From the NCBI GenBank assembly GCA_023435645.1, contig JAEYRK010000099.1, positions 1 through 19,056 on the forward strand: a stretch of DNA of 19,056 nt, read 5' to 3'. The translations under genes and the position numbers were made by a program. The notes below the pieces were generated by a model. It had not been told where the DNA came from and did no database searches. It saw nothing but the letters and a program-made list of their open reading frames with translations. This document shows, in pieces, positions 1-7,550 of the stretch. This DNA is from Bacillota bacterium (GTDB lineage Bacteria; Bacillota; Clostridia; Lachnospirales; Lachnospiraceae). The stretch's first letter is position 1, and every line of letters begins with the position of its first letter.

Positions 1-92
1 GTGGTAGGACAGTTTTGTCCGGCCACCATAGCCTTGGGGCTTTTATCATAAAGCTTGCAATGGCTGCTTTCCTAGGGTGGAACCATTAAAAG
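1..92 (+). other. Hairpin-rich segment of unknown identity at the window edge
   Basis: Positions 1-26 fold as a stem: GTGG (1-4) with CCAC (23-26), then GGACA (7-11) with TGTCC (16-20) around a GTTT loop. Further on, AGCC and GGCT flank a GCTTT/AAAGC hairpin. AGGGTGGAACC at 74-84 resembles the first 11 bases of the T-box consensus, but the following CGCG is absent and no terminator follows. The segment may be the 3' end of a structured RNA or leader that begins before the window. It could also be the tail of a reading frame that is open in frame 3 up to the TAA near 87. I cannot identify it. Confidence 0.25.
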
Positions 93-115
93 TTTATTAA
101 AAAATGGTTATTCTA

Positions 116-144
116 TTGTATTCTCTCTGGATATCAGATAGAAT
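116..144 (+). promoter_or_regulatory. Possible sigma-A promoter for nfeD
   Basis: TTGTAT (116-121) and TAGAAT (139-144) are separated by 17 bases. The -10 matches consensus at 5 of 6 positions; the -35 is weak (3 of 6). A start near 150 would leave a leader of about 30 bases before the AGGGGGGATAGG ribosome binding site and the ATG at 183. An unseen upstream promoter is also possible. Confidence 0.4.
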
Positions 145-182
145 GAAACTAACAAGGAACATTACAAGATAGGGGGGATAGG

Positions 183-614
183 ATGACGAACTCAATTGCA
201 TGGCTCATTTTATTAGCAGTACTGCTCCTAATCGAAATCATTACTCTTGGATTGACCACCATATGGTTTGCTGGGGGTGCTTTAGTTGCATTTATCGTTT
301 CCCTGTTTTATGATAATTTGCTTCTAGAGATTATTCTTTTTATTGCAGTTTCTCTGCTGTTGCTGTATTTCACCAGACCTTATGTTATCAAATACTTTAA
401 TCCGAAGAGGATTAAGACAAATTATGAGGGACTGGTTGGAAAGGAAGCACTGGTTACTATGGAGATTGATAATATCCACGCACAGGGACAGGTTATTGTT
501 GATGGGCAGGAATGGTCAGCCCGGTCTTCGGACGGCAGCAGGATAGAGACCGGAGTACGGGTGATCGTTCAGGATATATCCGGTGTGAAATTAATTGTGA
601 AGAAGGGGGAATAG
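183..614 (+). CDS. NfeD-like membrane protein (short form)
   Basis: This 143-residue protein has hydrophobic segments at about residues 4-22, 27-43 and 47-64. A soluble C-terminal half (about 82-140) follows with the look of the NfeD OB-fold, including GLVGKEALV and GQVIVDGQEWSARS. Short NfeD proteins of this type are usually encoded next to SPFH (stomatin/flotillin) genes and are thought to act with them in membrane microdomains. That is the arrangement here: the SPFH gene starts only 3 bases after this stop. The start at 183 is supported by a strong purine-rich ribosome binding site just upstream. The molecular activity is not known for the family; the E. coli counterpart is the ybbJ (NfeD) / qmcA pair. 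No catalytic ClpP-like protease domain is present, unlike long NfeD proteins. Confidence 0.88.
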   Translation: MTNSIAWLILLAVLLLIEIITLGLTTIWFAGGALVAFIVSLFYDNLLLEIILFIAVSLLLLYFTRPYVIKYFNPKRIKTNYEGLVGKEALVTMEIDNIHAQGQVIVDGQEWSARSSDGSRIETGVRVIVQDISGVKLIVKKGE

Positions 615-617
615 ATC

Positions 618-1541
618 ATGTTTGAAACAGTAGCAATCATTTTTGCGGTAATTGTTCTACTTATTCTGGCTTCCTGTATTAAGATTGTGCCTCAGGCCCA
701 TGCCTATGTAATTGAACGGCTGGGAGGCTTTCAGGCTACCTGGGATGTTGGAATCCATGTCAAAGCACCTTTAATCGATAAAGTGGCACGAAGGGTATTG
801 TTAAAGGAACAGGTTGTTGATTTTGCTCCGCAGCCGGTGATTACCAAGGATAATGTTACGATGAAGATTGATACGGTGGTATTCTTTCAAATTACCGATC
901 CAAAGCTGTATGCATACGGTGTGGATAATCCGATGATGGCAATAGAGAATTTGACGGCTACCACCCTAAGAAACATTATCGGAGATTTGGAGCTGGATGA
1001 GACCTTAACCTCCAGAGAGATCATCAATACGAAGATGAGGGTAACCTTGGATGTAGCAACAGATCCTTGGGGAATTAAAGTTACCCGTGTGGAGCTTAAG
1101 AACATCATTCCTCCCGCTGCTATTCAGGATGCGATGGAGAAGCAGATGAAGGCAGAGCGTGAACGAAGAGAATCTATTTTGATCGCAGAGGGCCAGAAGC
1201 GCTCAGCAATTCTTGTAGCAGAGGGTAAAAAGGAATCGGCAGTTCTGGAAGCAGAGGGTGAGAAGATGTCTGCTATTCTTCGTGCAGAAGCGAAGAAGGA
1301 AGCCACCATAAGGGAAGCAGAGGGTCAGGCAGAAGCAATCCTTCAGATCCAGAAGGCAAATGCAGATGGTATCCGCTTCCTCAATGAAGCAGACCCTCAG
1401 AGTGCCGTGATACAGCTGAAGAGCCTGGAGGCATTTGCGAAGGCTGCTGACGGTAAGGCAACGAAGATTATCATCCCATCTGAGATACAGGGCTTAGCCG
1501 GTTTAGCAAAGTCTTTCGCAGAGGTTAGCAAGGAAGATTAA
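618..1541 (+). CDS. SPFH/Band 7 (stomatin/paraslipin) membrane scaffold protein
   Basis: This 307-residue protein has one N-terminal membrane segment (about 4-22) followed by a Band 7/SPFH domain (about 25-185) with typical stretches such as VIERLGGF, NVTMKIDTVVFFQITDP and LDETLTSREIIN. Residues 187-241 form five consecutive 11-residue repeats of the pattern ILxAEGxKxSA (starting at 187, 198, 209, 220 and 231), a hendecad coiled-coil expected to drive oligomerisation. The C-terminal part (IIIPSEIQGLAGLAKSF) matches the QmcA/paraslipin branch. The family forms large membrane-bound oligomers that organise membrane domains and often modulate proteases. It is translationally coupled to the upstream NfeD gene (3-base gap, GAAGGGGGAA ribosome binding site overlapping the nfeD end), and a terminator follows, so the pair is probably a two-gene operon. 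Confidence 0.93.
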   Translation: MFETVAIIFAVIVLLILASCIKIVPQAHAYVIERLGGFQATWDVGIHVKAPLIDKVARRVLLKEQVVDFAPQPVITKDNVTMKIDTVVFFQITDPKLYAYGVDNPMMAIENLTATTLRNIIGDLELDETLTSREIINTKMRVTLDVATDPWGIKVTRVELKNIIPPAAIQDAMEKQMKAERERRESILIAEGQKRSAILVAEGKKESAVLEAEGEKMSAILRAEAKKEATIREAEGQAEAILQIQKANADGIRFLNEADPQSAVIQLKSLEAFAKAADGKATKIIIPSEIQGLAGLAKSFAEVSKED

Positions 1542-1542
1542 C

Positions 1543-1558
1543 TATTCATATATGAATA
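1543..1558. repeat. Perfect 16-bp palindrome after the SPFH stop codon
   Basis: TATTCATATATGAATA is fully self-complementary. It begins one base after the stop codon and abuts the terminator stem that starts at 1558. It may simply help RNA folding at the transcript end, or be a dimeric protein-binding site. The sequence alone cannot decide. Confidence 0.5.
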
Positions 1559-1619
1559 AGGTGTTGCAGGCATGGAGAGGATAAAGAGGATTCTTCCAAT
1601 GTCCTTGCAGCACCTTTTT
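1558..1619 (+). terminator. Intrinsic terminator of the nfeD-SPFH operon
   Basis: AAGGTG (1558-1563) pairs with CACCTT (1611-1616). The stem continues through a G-U pair and TGCA/TGCA. A second, imperfect stem lies inside (CATGGA with TTCCAATG), and the structure ends in a T run (1615-1619). The 62-base structure is larger than a usual terminator hairpin. Confidence 0.8.
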
Positions 1620-1676
1620 ACTATGAGAAAGTGTAATTATTTGTATAATATTAAGAAAAAATTAAGTATTTACCGC

Positions 1677-1705
1677 TTGATATTATTTTATCATTGAGCT
1701 ATTAT
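1677..1705 (+). promoter_or_regulatory. Sigma-A promoter of the LTA-synthase-like gene
   Basis: TTGATA (1677-1682) and TATTAT (1700-1705) are separated by 17 bases, giving 5 of 6 matches in each element. The surrounding A/T-rich sequence is free of genes, and transcription would start near 1712, about 57 bases before the chosen ATG. Confidence 0.7.
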
Positions 1706-1768
1706 ATTGCTAGCCTTAGATTACAATAGAACCTAATGTGTGCAATAGTGTTAGTTTTTGGGGGAGCT

Positions 1769-3652
1769 ATGAAAAAAATAAAAGAAATATTAGCATCACC
1801 GTATTTTATCGGAATTTTATTTGCTATAAAAATGATGATTTATTATACCTTAATAGAGGTAAACCGTATGGAGATCATCATGATTTTGATGAGTCTGGCG
1901 GTATGGGGGATCCTATTTGTGGCCTTAGGCAAATGCGGATTAAAAAGAAAGCGTGGAATATTCCTGGTAGTCTATGCGCTCCTCAGTTTACTGATGTTCG
2001 CAGACACGATGTATTATAATTATTATAACCAGACGGTATCCATTCGTCAGCTGTGGCAGGCAAAGGCTGTTACTGCAGTACCACAGAGCTTTCTGGCAAC
2101 CTTAATTCCGGCCAGCTTTCTGCTGTTTGTGGATATTCCCTTTGTATATCGCAATTTTAAAAGGTATACGGATAAGCAGAGCCAGTTCAAATGGCCACTC
2201 CATGGAAGGATTAAGTATGCAGTCTTTCTTATGACAGCAGTAATCATCACGATGGTTATTAATCCATTTCATTCTGCAGCAATTGCCCGGGTCAAAACGA
2301 TGGAATTCTTCACAAGCCATGTATATGATATCTGCGAAACGATAGTGGATAAAGTGGCACCGGTTTCCATGGAAAAGGAAGAAATTCTTGAGGTATTAGA
2401 GGATGTGGTGCCTGAAGCAGAAGGGCCTAGATATCAAGGGATTGGAAAAGGGAAGAATCTGATAGTGATCCAGATGGAAGCTATGCAGGATTTTGTCATA
2501 GGAAAGGAGTATAATGGACAAGAGATTACTCCTAATCTGAATCAATTGATCGCAGGTGATTCCCTCTATTTTGACCAGTATTACTCCAATATTGGGAAAG
2601 GCAATACAGCAGATGCGGAATTTTCCACATTAAACAGCCTCTATCCGATAATTGACGGTGAGAGCTACCGTCTCTTTGAGGAGAATACCTATAACGGATT
2701 ACCCTGGATGATGCGAGAGCAAGGCTATCGATCCTTTGCGGTACATGGATATGAAGGTGAGTTCTGGAATAGAGAGAATGCGTATCCGGCACAGGGCTTC
2801 GAGGACTTTATCAGCATGGAGGATCTGAATCAGGAGGAATTAATCGGAATGGGAGTTTCGGATAAATCCATGTTTCAGCAGCTGATTCCCATTCTGAAGA
2901 ACCAGACACAGCCCTATTTCTCCTTTGTCATTACACTTACCAATCATCATCCATTCATCTTAGAGGAGCAATACCGTACCCTAGAGCTGTTGGAAGAGGA
3001 TAAGGAGACAAAATTTGGACAATACCTTGAAACAGTTCGCTATTCGGACGAAGCAATTGGTCAATTTATTGAGGATTTAAAAGAGGCCGGTCTGTATGAA
3101 AATACGGTAATAGCCCTCTATGGGGACCATCATGGGATGAACTGCGGTATGGAGGATGTCTATGACCAGGTTAGCCAGTTCATCGGCCGTTCTTATGATT
3201 ATGACGAGATGCTGAATGTTCCTTTGATCATTCATGTGCCGGGAAGCGGAATCAACCAGACAATCAGCACCACCGGAGGTCAGATTGACTTCCTGCCCAC
3301 CATTGCAAATATTATGGGGCTACCCCTGGTGGAAAGCAACAGGTTTATTCTGGGTCAGGACCTTACCAATGCGAAGGAAGGCTTTGTTGCATTTACCTCT
3401 TATCTATTTGAGGGCTCCTTCGCAACAAATGAAATTGTGTTTGAAATTTCAAGGGAAGAAATCTTTGAAGGCAGCAGAGCATGGAAGATCGGGACCAACG
3501 AAGCTGTGGATGCTTCTTACTATCAGGAGCAGTATGACAAGGCGCTTCTTCTAAAGCAGACCTCAAAGGAGATCCTGGTGCAAAACCTGATTGCCTCTTA
3601 TGTAACCCATGAAGTGAGTCATGACAGTTTTTCCACGGGTGGGTCCGAGTAA
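1769..3652 (+). CDS. LTA-synthase-type phosphoglycerol transferase (sulfatase fold)
   Basis: This 627-residue enzyme has about five N-terminal membrane segments (roughly residues 8-185), then an extracellular alkaline-phosphatase/sulfatase-fold domain (about 235-560). LtaS-type enzymes transfer glycerol-phosphate from phosphatidylglycerol to build or prime a lipid-linked wall polymer. The likely catalytic Thr is T280 in GNTADAE (codon 2606-2608), equivalent to the LtaS nucleophile. Metal-ligand motifs are visible: QMEAMQ after the membrane part, TNHHPF, and YGDHHG late in the domain. An in-frame ATG at 1736 has no ribosome binding site, whereas the ATG at 1769 follows GGGGGAG, although that spacing is short. 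The gene stands alone between its own promoter and terminator. Which polymer it makes (lipoteichoic acid or another glycerophosphate decoration) cannot be read from sequence. Confidence 0.88.
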   Translation: MKKIKEILASPYFIGILFAIKMMIYYTLIEVNRMEIIMILMSLAVWGILFVALGKCGLKRKRGIFLVVYALLSLLMFADTMYYNYYNQTVSIRQLWQAKAVTAVPQSFLATLIPASFLLFVDIPFVYRNFKRYTDKQSQFKWPLHGRIKYAVFLMTAVIITMVINPFHSAAIARVKTMEFFTSHVYDICETIVDKVAPVSMEKEEILEVLEDVVPEAEGPRYQGIGKGKNLIVIQMEAMQDFVIGKEYNGQEITPNLNQLIAGDSLYFDQYYSNIGKGNTADAEFSTLNSLYPIIDGESYRLFEENTYNGLPWMMREQGYRSFAVHGYEGEFWNRENAYPAQGFEDFISMEDLNQEELIGMGVSDKSMFQQLIPILKNQTQPYFSFVITLTNHHPFILEEQYRTLELLEEDKETKFGQYLETVRYSDEAIGQFIEDLKEAGLYENTVIALYGDHHGMNCGMEDVYDQVSQFIGRSYDYDEMLNVPLIIHVPGSGINQTISTTGGQIDFLPTIANIMGLPLVESNRFILGQDLTNAKEGFVAFTSYLFEGSFATNEIVFEISREEIFEGSRAWKIGTNEAVDASYYQEQYDKALLLKQTSKEILVQNLIASYVTHEVSHDSFSTGGSE

Positions 3653-3688
3653 AAGTGAACTGCACAAAATTGAATAAATAATACTACT

Positions 3689-3733
3689 ACTGCTCAAAAC
3701 TGAGGTTTTAAGATCACAGTTTTGAGCAGTTTT
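3689..3733 (+). terminator. Intrinsic terminator after the LTA-synthase-like gene
   Basis: A perfect 14-bp stem joins 3689-3702 (ACTGCTCAAAACTG) with 3717-3730 around a 14-base loop, followed by TTTC and further T-rich sequence. It cleanly separates this gene from argF. Confidence 0.88.
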
Positions 3734-3753
3734 CACTCTTTTCCTGATTTTAC

Positions 3754-3782
3754 TTGACAATCAAATTGATATGTAATAGTGT
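3754..3782 (+). promoter_or_regulatory. Probable promoter of the argF operon
   Basis: A consensus TTGACA lies at 3754-3759. The -10 is unclear: TAGTGT (3777-3782) sits at the ideal 17-base spacing but matches poorly, while TATAAA (3782-3787) matches well at 22 bases. The -35 is convincing; the exact start is not. I see no clear ARG-box palindrome for ArgR in the 100 bases that follow. Confidence 0.5.
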
Positions 3783-3808
3783 ATAAATAAACATATAAAA
3801 GCATAAAT

Positions 3809-3844
3809 ATGAGTATCAGTATAAGCATAACTATAAGCTTATAC
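3809..3844 (+). repeat. Degenerate hexamer run in the argF leader
   Basis: The leader reads as six consecutive related hexamers: ATGAGT, ATCAGT, ATAAGC, ATAACT, ATAAGC, TTATAC. Translated, it would give a Ser-Ile repeat in frame with argF, but the ATG at 3809 has no ribosome binding site, so I treat this as untranslated leader. Confidence 0.45.
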
Positions 3845-3886
3845 CGATGTATTAAGGATGAATGTGCTGAGAAAGAGGTGGAGGCT

Positions 3887-4828
3887 ATGATATTGAAGGG
3901 AAGAAGTTTTTTAACCTTAAAGGATTTTACTCCTGAGGAAATCGATTATTTATTGGAGTTAGCTGAGAGATTAAAGCAGGATAAGAAAAAGGGCATTACA
4001 GGAAATCGCTTGAAGGGCAAGAATATAGCCCTCATTTTTGAGAAGCCGTCCACCAGAACCAGATGTGCTTTTACGATCGGCTGTATTGATGAGGGAGGAC
4101 ATCCTGAGTATCTGAGTAAGGATGATATACAGCTGGGTTATAAGGAAAGTGTTGAGGATACGGCCAGAGTACTGGGCAGGATGTTTGACGGAATAGAATT
4201 TCGGGGCTATCAGCAGGAAACTGTGGAGAAGCTGGCAAAATACAGCGGAGTACCGGTTTGGAACGGACTTACGGACAGCTATCATCCGACACAGATTCTC
4301 GCGGACTTCTTGACTTTGAAGGAGCAGTTTGGTAAGCTAAAAGGGTTGAAGCTCGTCTATGTCGGTGACGGACGTAATAATATGGCGAATAGCCTGATGA
4401 TAGGGTCAGCGAAGATGGGGATACATATTACCATTCTGGCTCCGAAGGCCTTATGGCCTGAACAGGAACTGGTAAGCCTCTGTGAGGGATATGCCAAGGA
4501 AAGTGAAGGAGTAATCACAATTACTGACAGTATCAATGCGATCTGGGGTGCAGATGCTGTCTATACGGATGTATGGTGCTCTATGGGTGAGGAGGAGCTG
4601 GCTGCAGAGAGAGTGGAGCTCTTAAGACCCTATCAGGTGAATGCTGCTATGCTGCGTAAAACCGGTAAAACAGAAACCATACTTCTGCACTGCCTTCCTG
4701 CCGTTAAGGGGAATGAAGTGACTGAGGAGGTCTTTGAGCGATTTGCTGATGTTATTTTTGACGAAGCAGAAAACCGTATGCATACCATAAAGGCCATTAT
4801 GGTAGCAACCTTGGGTAATATGGAATAA
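3887..4828 (+). CDS. argF: Ornithine carbamoyltransferase
   Basis: This 313-residue cytosolic enzyme condenses carbamoyl phosphate with ornithine to give citrulline in arginine synthesis. The carbamoyl-phosphate signature STRTR is at residues 55-59 and HPTQ at 133-136. The ornithine-binding SMGEE loop is at about 232-236, and HCLPA with the catalytic Cys is at 268-272. The frame is open back to an ATG at 3809, but that adds a low-complexity Ser-Ile stretch and has no ribosome binding site. The ATG at 3887 is preceded by GAAAGAGGTG at proper spacing and begins where the family begins. Four genes follow on the same strand without a terminator, so it probably heads an operon. A catabolic role (arginine deiminase pathway) is possible but no arcA or arcC is present here. 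Confidence 0.95.
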   Translation: MILKGRSFLTLKDFTPEEIDYLLELAERLKQDKKKGITGNRLKGKNIALIFEKPSTRTRCAFTIGCIDEGGHPEYLSKDDIQLGYKESVEDTARVLGRMFDGIEFRGYQQETVEKLAKYSGVPVWNGLTDSYHPTQILADFLTLKEQFGKLKGLKLVYVGDGRNNMANSLMIGSAKMGIHITILAPKALWPEQELVSLCEGYAKESEGVITITDSINAIWGADAVYTDVWCSMGEEELAAERVELLRPYQVNAAMLRKTGKTETILLHCLPAVKGNEVTEEVFERFADVIFDEAENRMHTIKAIMVATLGNME

Positions 4829-4851
4829 TTAAGTTGGCTGGGAGCGATCTC

Positions 4852-5136
4852 ATGAGGAAGCTGTTACAACGCTTAAAAGAACTACGTCTATCCTATGACC
4901 GGATGATTGCTTATCTGAGTATCATCCTGGTGGTACTTCTGATACTGAACTTTATTATTCCGAATCAGAAATTTTTACTGTTTGCAGTTTTTACAGCAGG
5001 CGGTATGATCAATGTAATGAATGGTCTAAAGATTGTAAGGGATAAGAAGAAACGAAATATAGGAATGTCTTATATATTCTTTGGAATACTTATTATATTG
5101 ATTGGTTTCCTGACCACCCGTTTTTTTATGGTGTAA
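4852..5136 (+). CDS. Small membrane protein of unknown function
   Basis: This 94-residue protein begins with a basic cytosolic stretch (MRKLLQRLKELRLSYDR). Three hydrophobic segments follow at about 19-37, 43-60 and 73-92, with a charged loop VRDKKKR between the second and third. A TTG 18 bases upstream is in frame, but the ATG at 4852 has GGGAG seven bases before it and is preferred. It lies 23 bases after argF and 43 bases before the next gene, so it is probably co-transcribed. I do not recognise a family and see no catalytic motif. It resembles the small membrane proteins common in Lachnospiraceae operons. Confidence 0.75.
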   Translation: MRKLLQRLKELRLSYDRMIAYLSIILVVLLILNFIIPNQKFLLFAVFTAGGMINVMNGLKIVRDKKKRNIGMSYIFFGILIILIGFLTTRFFMV

Positions 5137-5179
5137 TAGCTTCAGCTATATTTGGAATTCTACAATAAGGAGACTTGTC

Positions 5180-5521
5180 ATGTATCAGGATAAGGTGGTA
5201 TTATGTGCCAGCAGTGCTTATGAGAAGAAATTCTTTCTGAATGAGGACTTCCAGGCATTGCCGGAACAAATTAAGCAGGAACTGAAAATAATGTGTGTAT
5301 TATTTACTGAGGATGTAGGTGGGGTGCTTTCCCTGGAGTTCGATGAGGAGGGTGCTTTATTGTTTCAGGTGGATGCTGATGAAATGGATTATCTGTTTGA
5401 TGAGATCGGCAGTGCTTTAAAAATCAAAGAATTACAGAGGACAAAGGCAGAGCTTTTGGAATCCCTGGAAATCTATTATAAGGTGTTTTTTTTGGGAGAG
5501 GATGCTGCGGATTTATTATAG
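5180..5521 (+). CDS. Small acidic protein of unknown function
   Basis: This 113-residue protein has no signal peptide or membrane segment and is acidic (for example FTEDVGG, DEEG, DADEMDYLFDEIG), with a probably helical C-terminal third (KIKELQRTKAELLESLEIYYKVFF). A good ribosome binding site (AAGGAG) precedes the ATG. From memory, very similar small proteins are widespread in Lachnospiraceae and carry a DUF name (possibly DUF6145); I could not verify this. It ends 21 bases before coaX, implying co-transcription. Nothing in the sequence shows a reaction; a small regulatory or adaptor role is conceivable but not supported. Confidence 0.78.
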   Translation: MYQDKVVLCASSAYEKKFFLNEDFQALPEQIKQELKIMCVLFTEDVGGVLSLEFDEEGALLFQVDADEMDYLFDEIGSALKIKELQRTKAELLESLEIYYKVFFLGEDAADLL

Positions 5522-5542
5522 AAGGAATGGGAGGCCGGTGAT

Positions 5543-6319
5543 ATGTTACTGGTAATAGATGTTGGTAATACGAATATAACCTTAGGTGTTTTTGATGACA
5601 ATGATCTGAAAGCAAGCTTTCGTATGACGACTCAGGTGGCAAGGACCTCTGATGAATACGGACTGCTACTACTAGATTTACTAAGGTCAAAAAAAATTGA
5701 ATTAGAGAGTATTGATTCAGCCATTGTTGCTTCCGTGGTACCGAAGGTGATGTGGTCCCTGACCTCCGGTATTATCAAATATATAAACATAACCCCACTA
5801 ATCGTCGGGACAGGTACGAAGACAGGGATCAAGATAGCGGCGGCCAATCCGAGAGAAATTGGGGCGGACAGAATCGTGGATGCAGTAGCTGCCTACGAAA
5901 TCTATGGAGGTCCCGTACTGGTCATTGATTTTGGCACAGCAATTACCTATGATCTGATTACAGCCGAGGGCTCCTTTATTGCAGGGGTTACCAGCCCGGG
6001 TCTTAGGATTGCGGCAAATGCACTATGGACAGAGACTGCCAAGCTCCCGGAGATCGAGATAGCGATGCCCGATACGATACTGGCGAAGGAAACAGTAACA
6101 AGCATGCAGGCCGGACTGGTTTTTGGATGTATCGGACAGACGGAATACATTGTAAATAGGATGCTTGAGGAGTCCGGAATCAAGAATTGTAAGGTGGTAG
6201 CGACCGGAGGTCTGGGAAAGATCATAGCAGATGCAACAGATATCATTGAGGTCTATGATCCCAATCTAACCCTGAAGGGACTAAAAATTATTAGTGAGAA
6301 GAATAAGGGGATAAGATAG
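5543..6319 (+). CDS. coaX: Type III pantothenate kinase
   Basis: This 258-residue cytosolic kinase phosphorylates pantothenate, the first step of coenzyme A synthesis. It belongs to the ASKHA fold. The phosphate loop DVGNTN is at residues 6-11, GADR at 107-110 and the second nucleotide motif DFGTA at 129-133, followed by GVTSPGL at about 148-154. Length and motif order are those of complete CoaX. The start overlaps a purine-rich region (GGGAGG, then GGTGAT) directly before the ATG. It sits in the argF operon 21 bases behind the small acidic protein. An ECF transporter S-component lies 10 kb downstream, but nothing in the sequence ties it to pantothenate. Confidence 0.94.
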   Translation: MLLVIDVGNTNITLGVFDDNDLKASFRMTTQVARTSDEYGLLLLDLLRSKKIELESIDSAIVASVVPKVMWSLTSGIIKYINITPLIVGTGTKTGIKIAAANPREIGADRIVDAVAAYEIYGGPVLVIDFGTAITYDLITAEGSFIAGVTSPGLRIAANALWTETAKLPEIEIAMPDTILAKETVTSMQAGLVFGCIGQTEYIVNRMLEESGIKNCKVVATGGLGKIIADATDIIEVYDPNLTLKGLKIISEKNKGIR

Positions 6320-6419
6320 AGTATTGCTATTGGCGATACTGAAGCGAAGGAACAGACTCCCAGGGATCAAATGATATCAAGGTAGGGAAGGAACCTACAG
6401 GAGGAGTGCGAGATACAGC

Positions 6420-7406
6420 ATGAGCTTTAAAATAGGTAATATTGAAATACAAGGGAAGCTAGTTTTAGGACCTATGGCAGGAGTAACAGACCTGCCATTT
6501 CGTTTATTATGCAAGGAAAAGGGTGTCGATCTTGTCTACACAGAGATGGTCAGTGCGAAGGGGATCCGTTATGAGAATAAAAATACGGAGAGTCTACTCC
6601 AGATTGCCGAAGAGGAGCGACCGGCTGCCCTTCAACTGTTTGGCTCTGATCCGGATATCCTTGCGGATATGGCAAAGAGGATTGAGGATAGAATTTTTGA
6701 TCTTCTGGACATTAATATGGGATGTCCTGTACCGAAGGTGGTTAATAATGGAGAGGGTTCTGCCCTGATGAAGGATCCTGAGCTCATCGGGAGAATTGTA
6801 AGAAGGGTATCCGATGCCATTCATAAACCGGTTACCGTTAAGATACGGAAGGGCTTCTGCGAGGACAATATCAATGCGGTAGAGGTTGCCAAGATCGCTG
6901 AGGAGAACGGTGCAGCAGCCATCGCTGTGCATGCCAGGACCAGAGAACAATTCTATAGCGGCAAAGCCGATTGGGATATCATTCGTCAGGTGAAGGAGGC
7001 GGTCTCCGTACCGGTGATAGGAAGCGGAGATGTTCAGACCCCGGAGGATGCAAAGCGGATGCTGGAGCAAACTGATTGTGATGCCATTATGATAGCCAGA
7101 GGGGCCAGAGGCAACCCCTGGCTGTTCGCACAGATTAAAGAGTACCTAACCAGCGGTGTACTACTACCAAAACCGGAGTTTGATGAGGTGGAGGCTATGA
7201 TGCTGCGCCATGCAAGGCTGGCGATGGAGTATAAGGGAGAAGCTACGGGGATGAGGGAAATGCGAAAGCATGTAGCTTGGTACACCAGCGGATATCCCGG
7301 TTCATCCAAGCTAAGGAACCGTGTCAATTGCATAGAAGTCTATTCGGATTTGGTCCAGCTACTGAAGGACTATCGGGAACAACAGAAAAATAACCAAACA
7401 AAGTGA
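6420..7406 (+). CDS. dusB: tRNA-dihydrouridine synthase
   Basis: This 328-residue flavoenzyme reduces specific uridines in tRNA to dihydrouridine using FMN and NADPH. The N-terminal TIM barrel opens with GPMAGVTDLPFR (17-28). The catalytic Cys is C102 in the INMGCPVPKV motif, followed by the FMN-contacting KIRKGF and VHARTREQFYSG stretches and the GSGDV motif. The C-terminal helical domain carries MREMRKHVAWY and GSSKLRN, typical of the DusB branch. AGGAGGAG at 6399-6406 lies 13 bases before the ATG, which is rather far, but no better start is seen. It follows coaX by 100 bases with two small hairpins between (around 6320-6338 and 6382-6397) and no T run, so it may share the operon transcript. 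Confidence 0.93.
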   Translation: MSFKIGNIEIQGKLVLGPMAGVTDLPFRLLCKEKGVDLVYTEMVSAKGIRYENKNTESLLQIAEEERPAALQLFGSDPDILADMAKRIEDRIFDLLDINMGCPVPKVVNNGEGSALMKDPELIGRIVRRVSDAIHKPVTVKIRKGFCEDNINAVEVAKIAEENGAAAIAVHARTREQFYSGKADWDIIRQVKEAVSVPVIGSGDVQTPEDAKRMLEQTDCDAIMIARGARGNPWLFAQIKEYLTSGVLLPKPEFDEVEAMMLRHARLAMEYKGEATGMREMRKHVAWYTSGYPGSSKLRNRVNCIEVYSDLVQLLKDYREQQKNNQTK

Positions 7407-7464
7407 TGAAAACAATGCATAATTATTGATATGTCACAAATCTATGTTTTTGTATAAAAAAGGA

Positions 7465-7492
7465 TTGATTTTTTTCTGAAATGATGTATAGT
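7465..7492 (+). promoter_or_regulatory. Promoter of asd
   Basis: TTGATT (7465-7470) and TATAGT (7487-7492) are separated by 16 bases. An overlapping TATACT at 7492-7497 is an alternative -10. The resulting leader of about 50 bases is too short for a lysine riboswitch, and none of its motifs is visible. Confidence 0.55.
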
Positions 7493-7550
7493 ATACTTAC
7501 TATAAAGACAAATGTATGTCATACAAGAACATCATTGGAGGAAGGAATAG

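Noticed and set aside
74..84. T-box antiterminator call
   Set aside because: Only 11 bases match, the CGCG end and a terminator are missing, and the downstream gene (nfeD) is not an amino-acid or synthetase gene. Kept only as a low-confidence observation.
3809..3886. N-terminal extension of ornithine carbamoyltransferase rich in Ser and Ile
   Set aside because: There is no ribosome binding site at 3809, the extension is low-complexity, and a strong site sits before the ATG at 3887, where the family begins.
6594..7070. 158-codon minus-strand frame inside dusB
   Set aside because: It lies wholly opposite a clearly conserved gene and has no domain signature; it is an antisense shadow.
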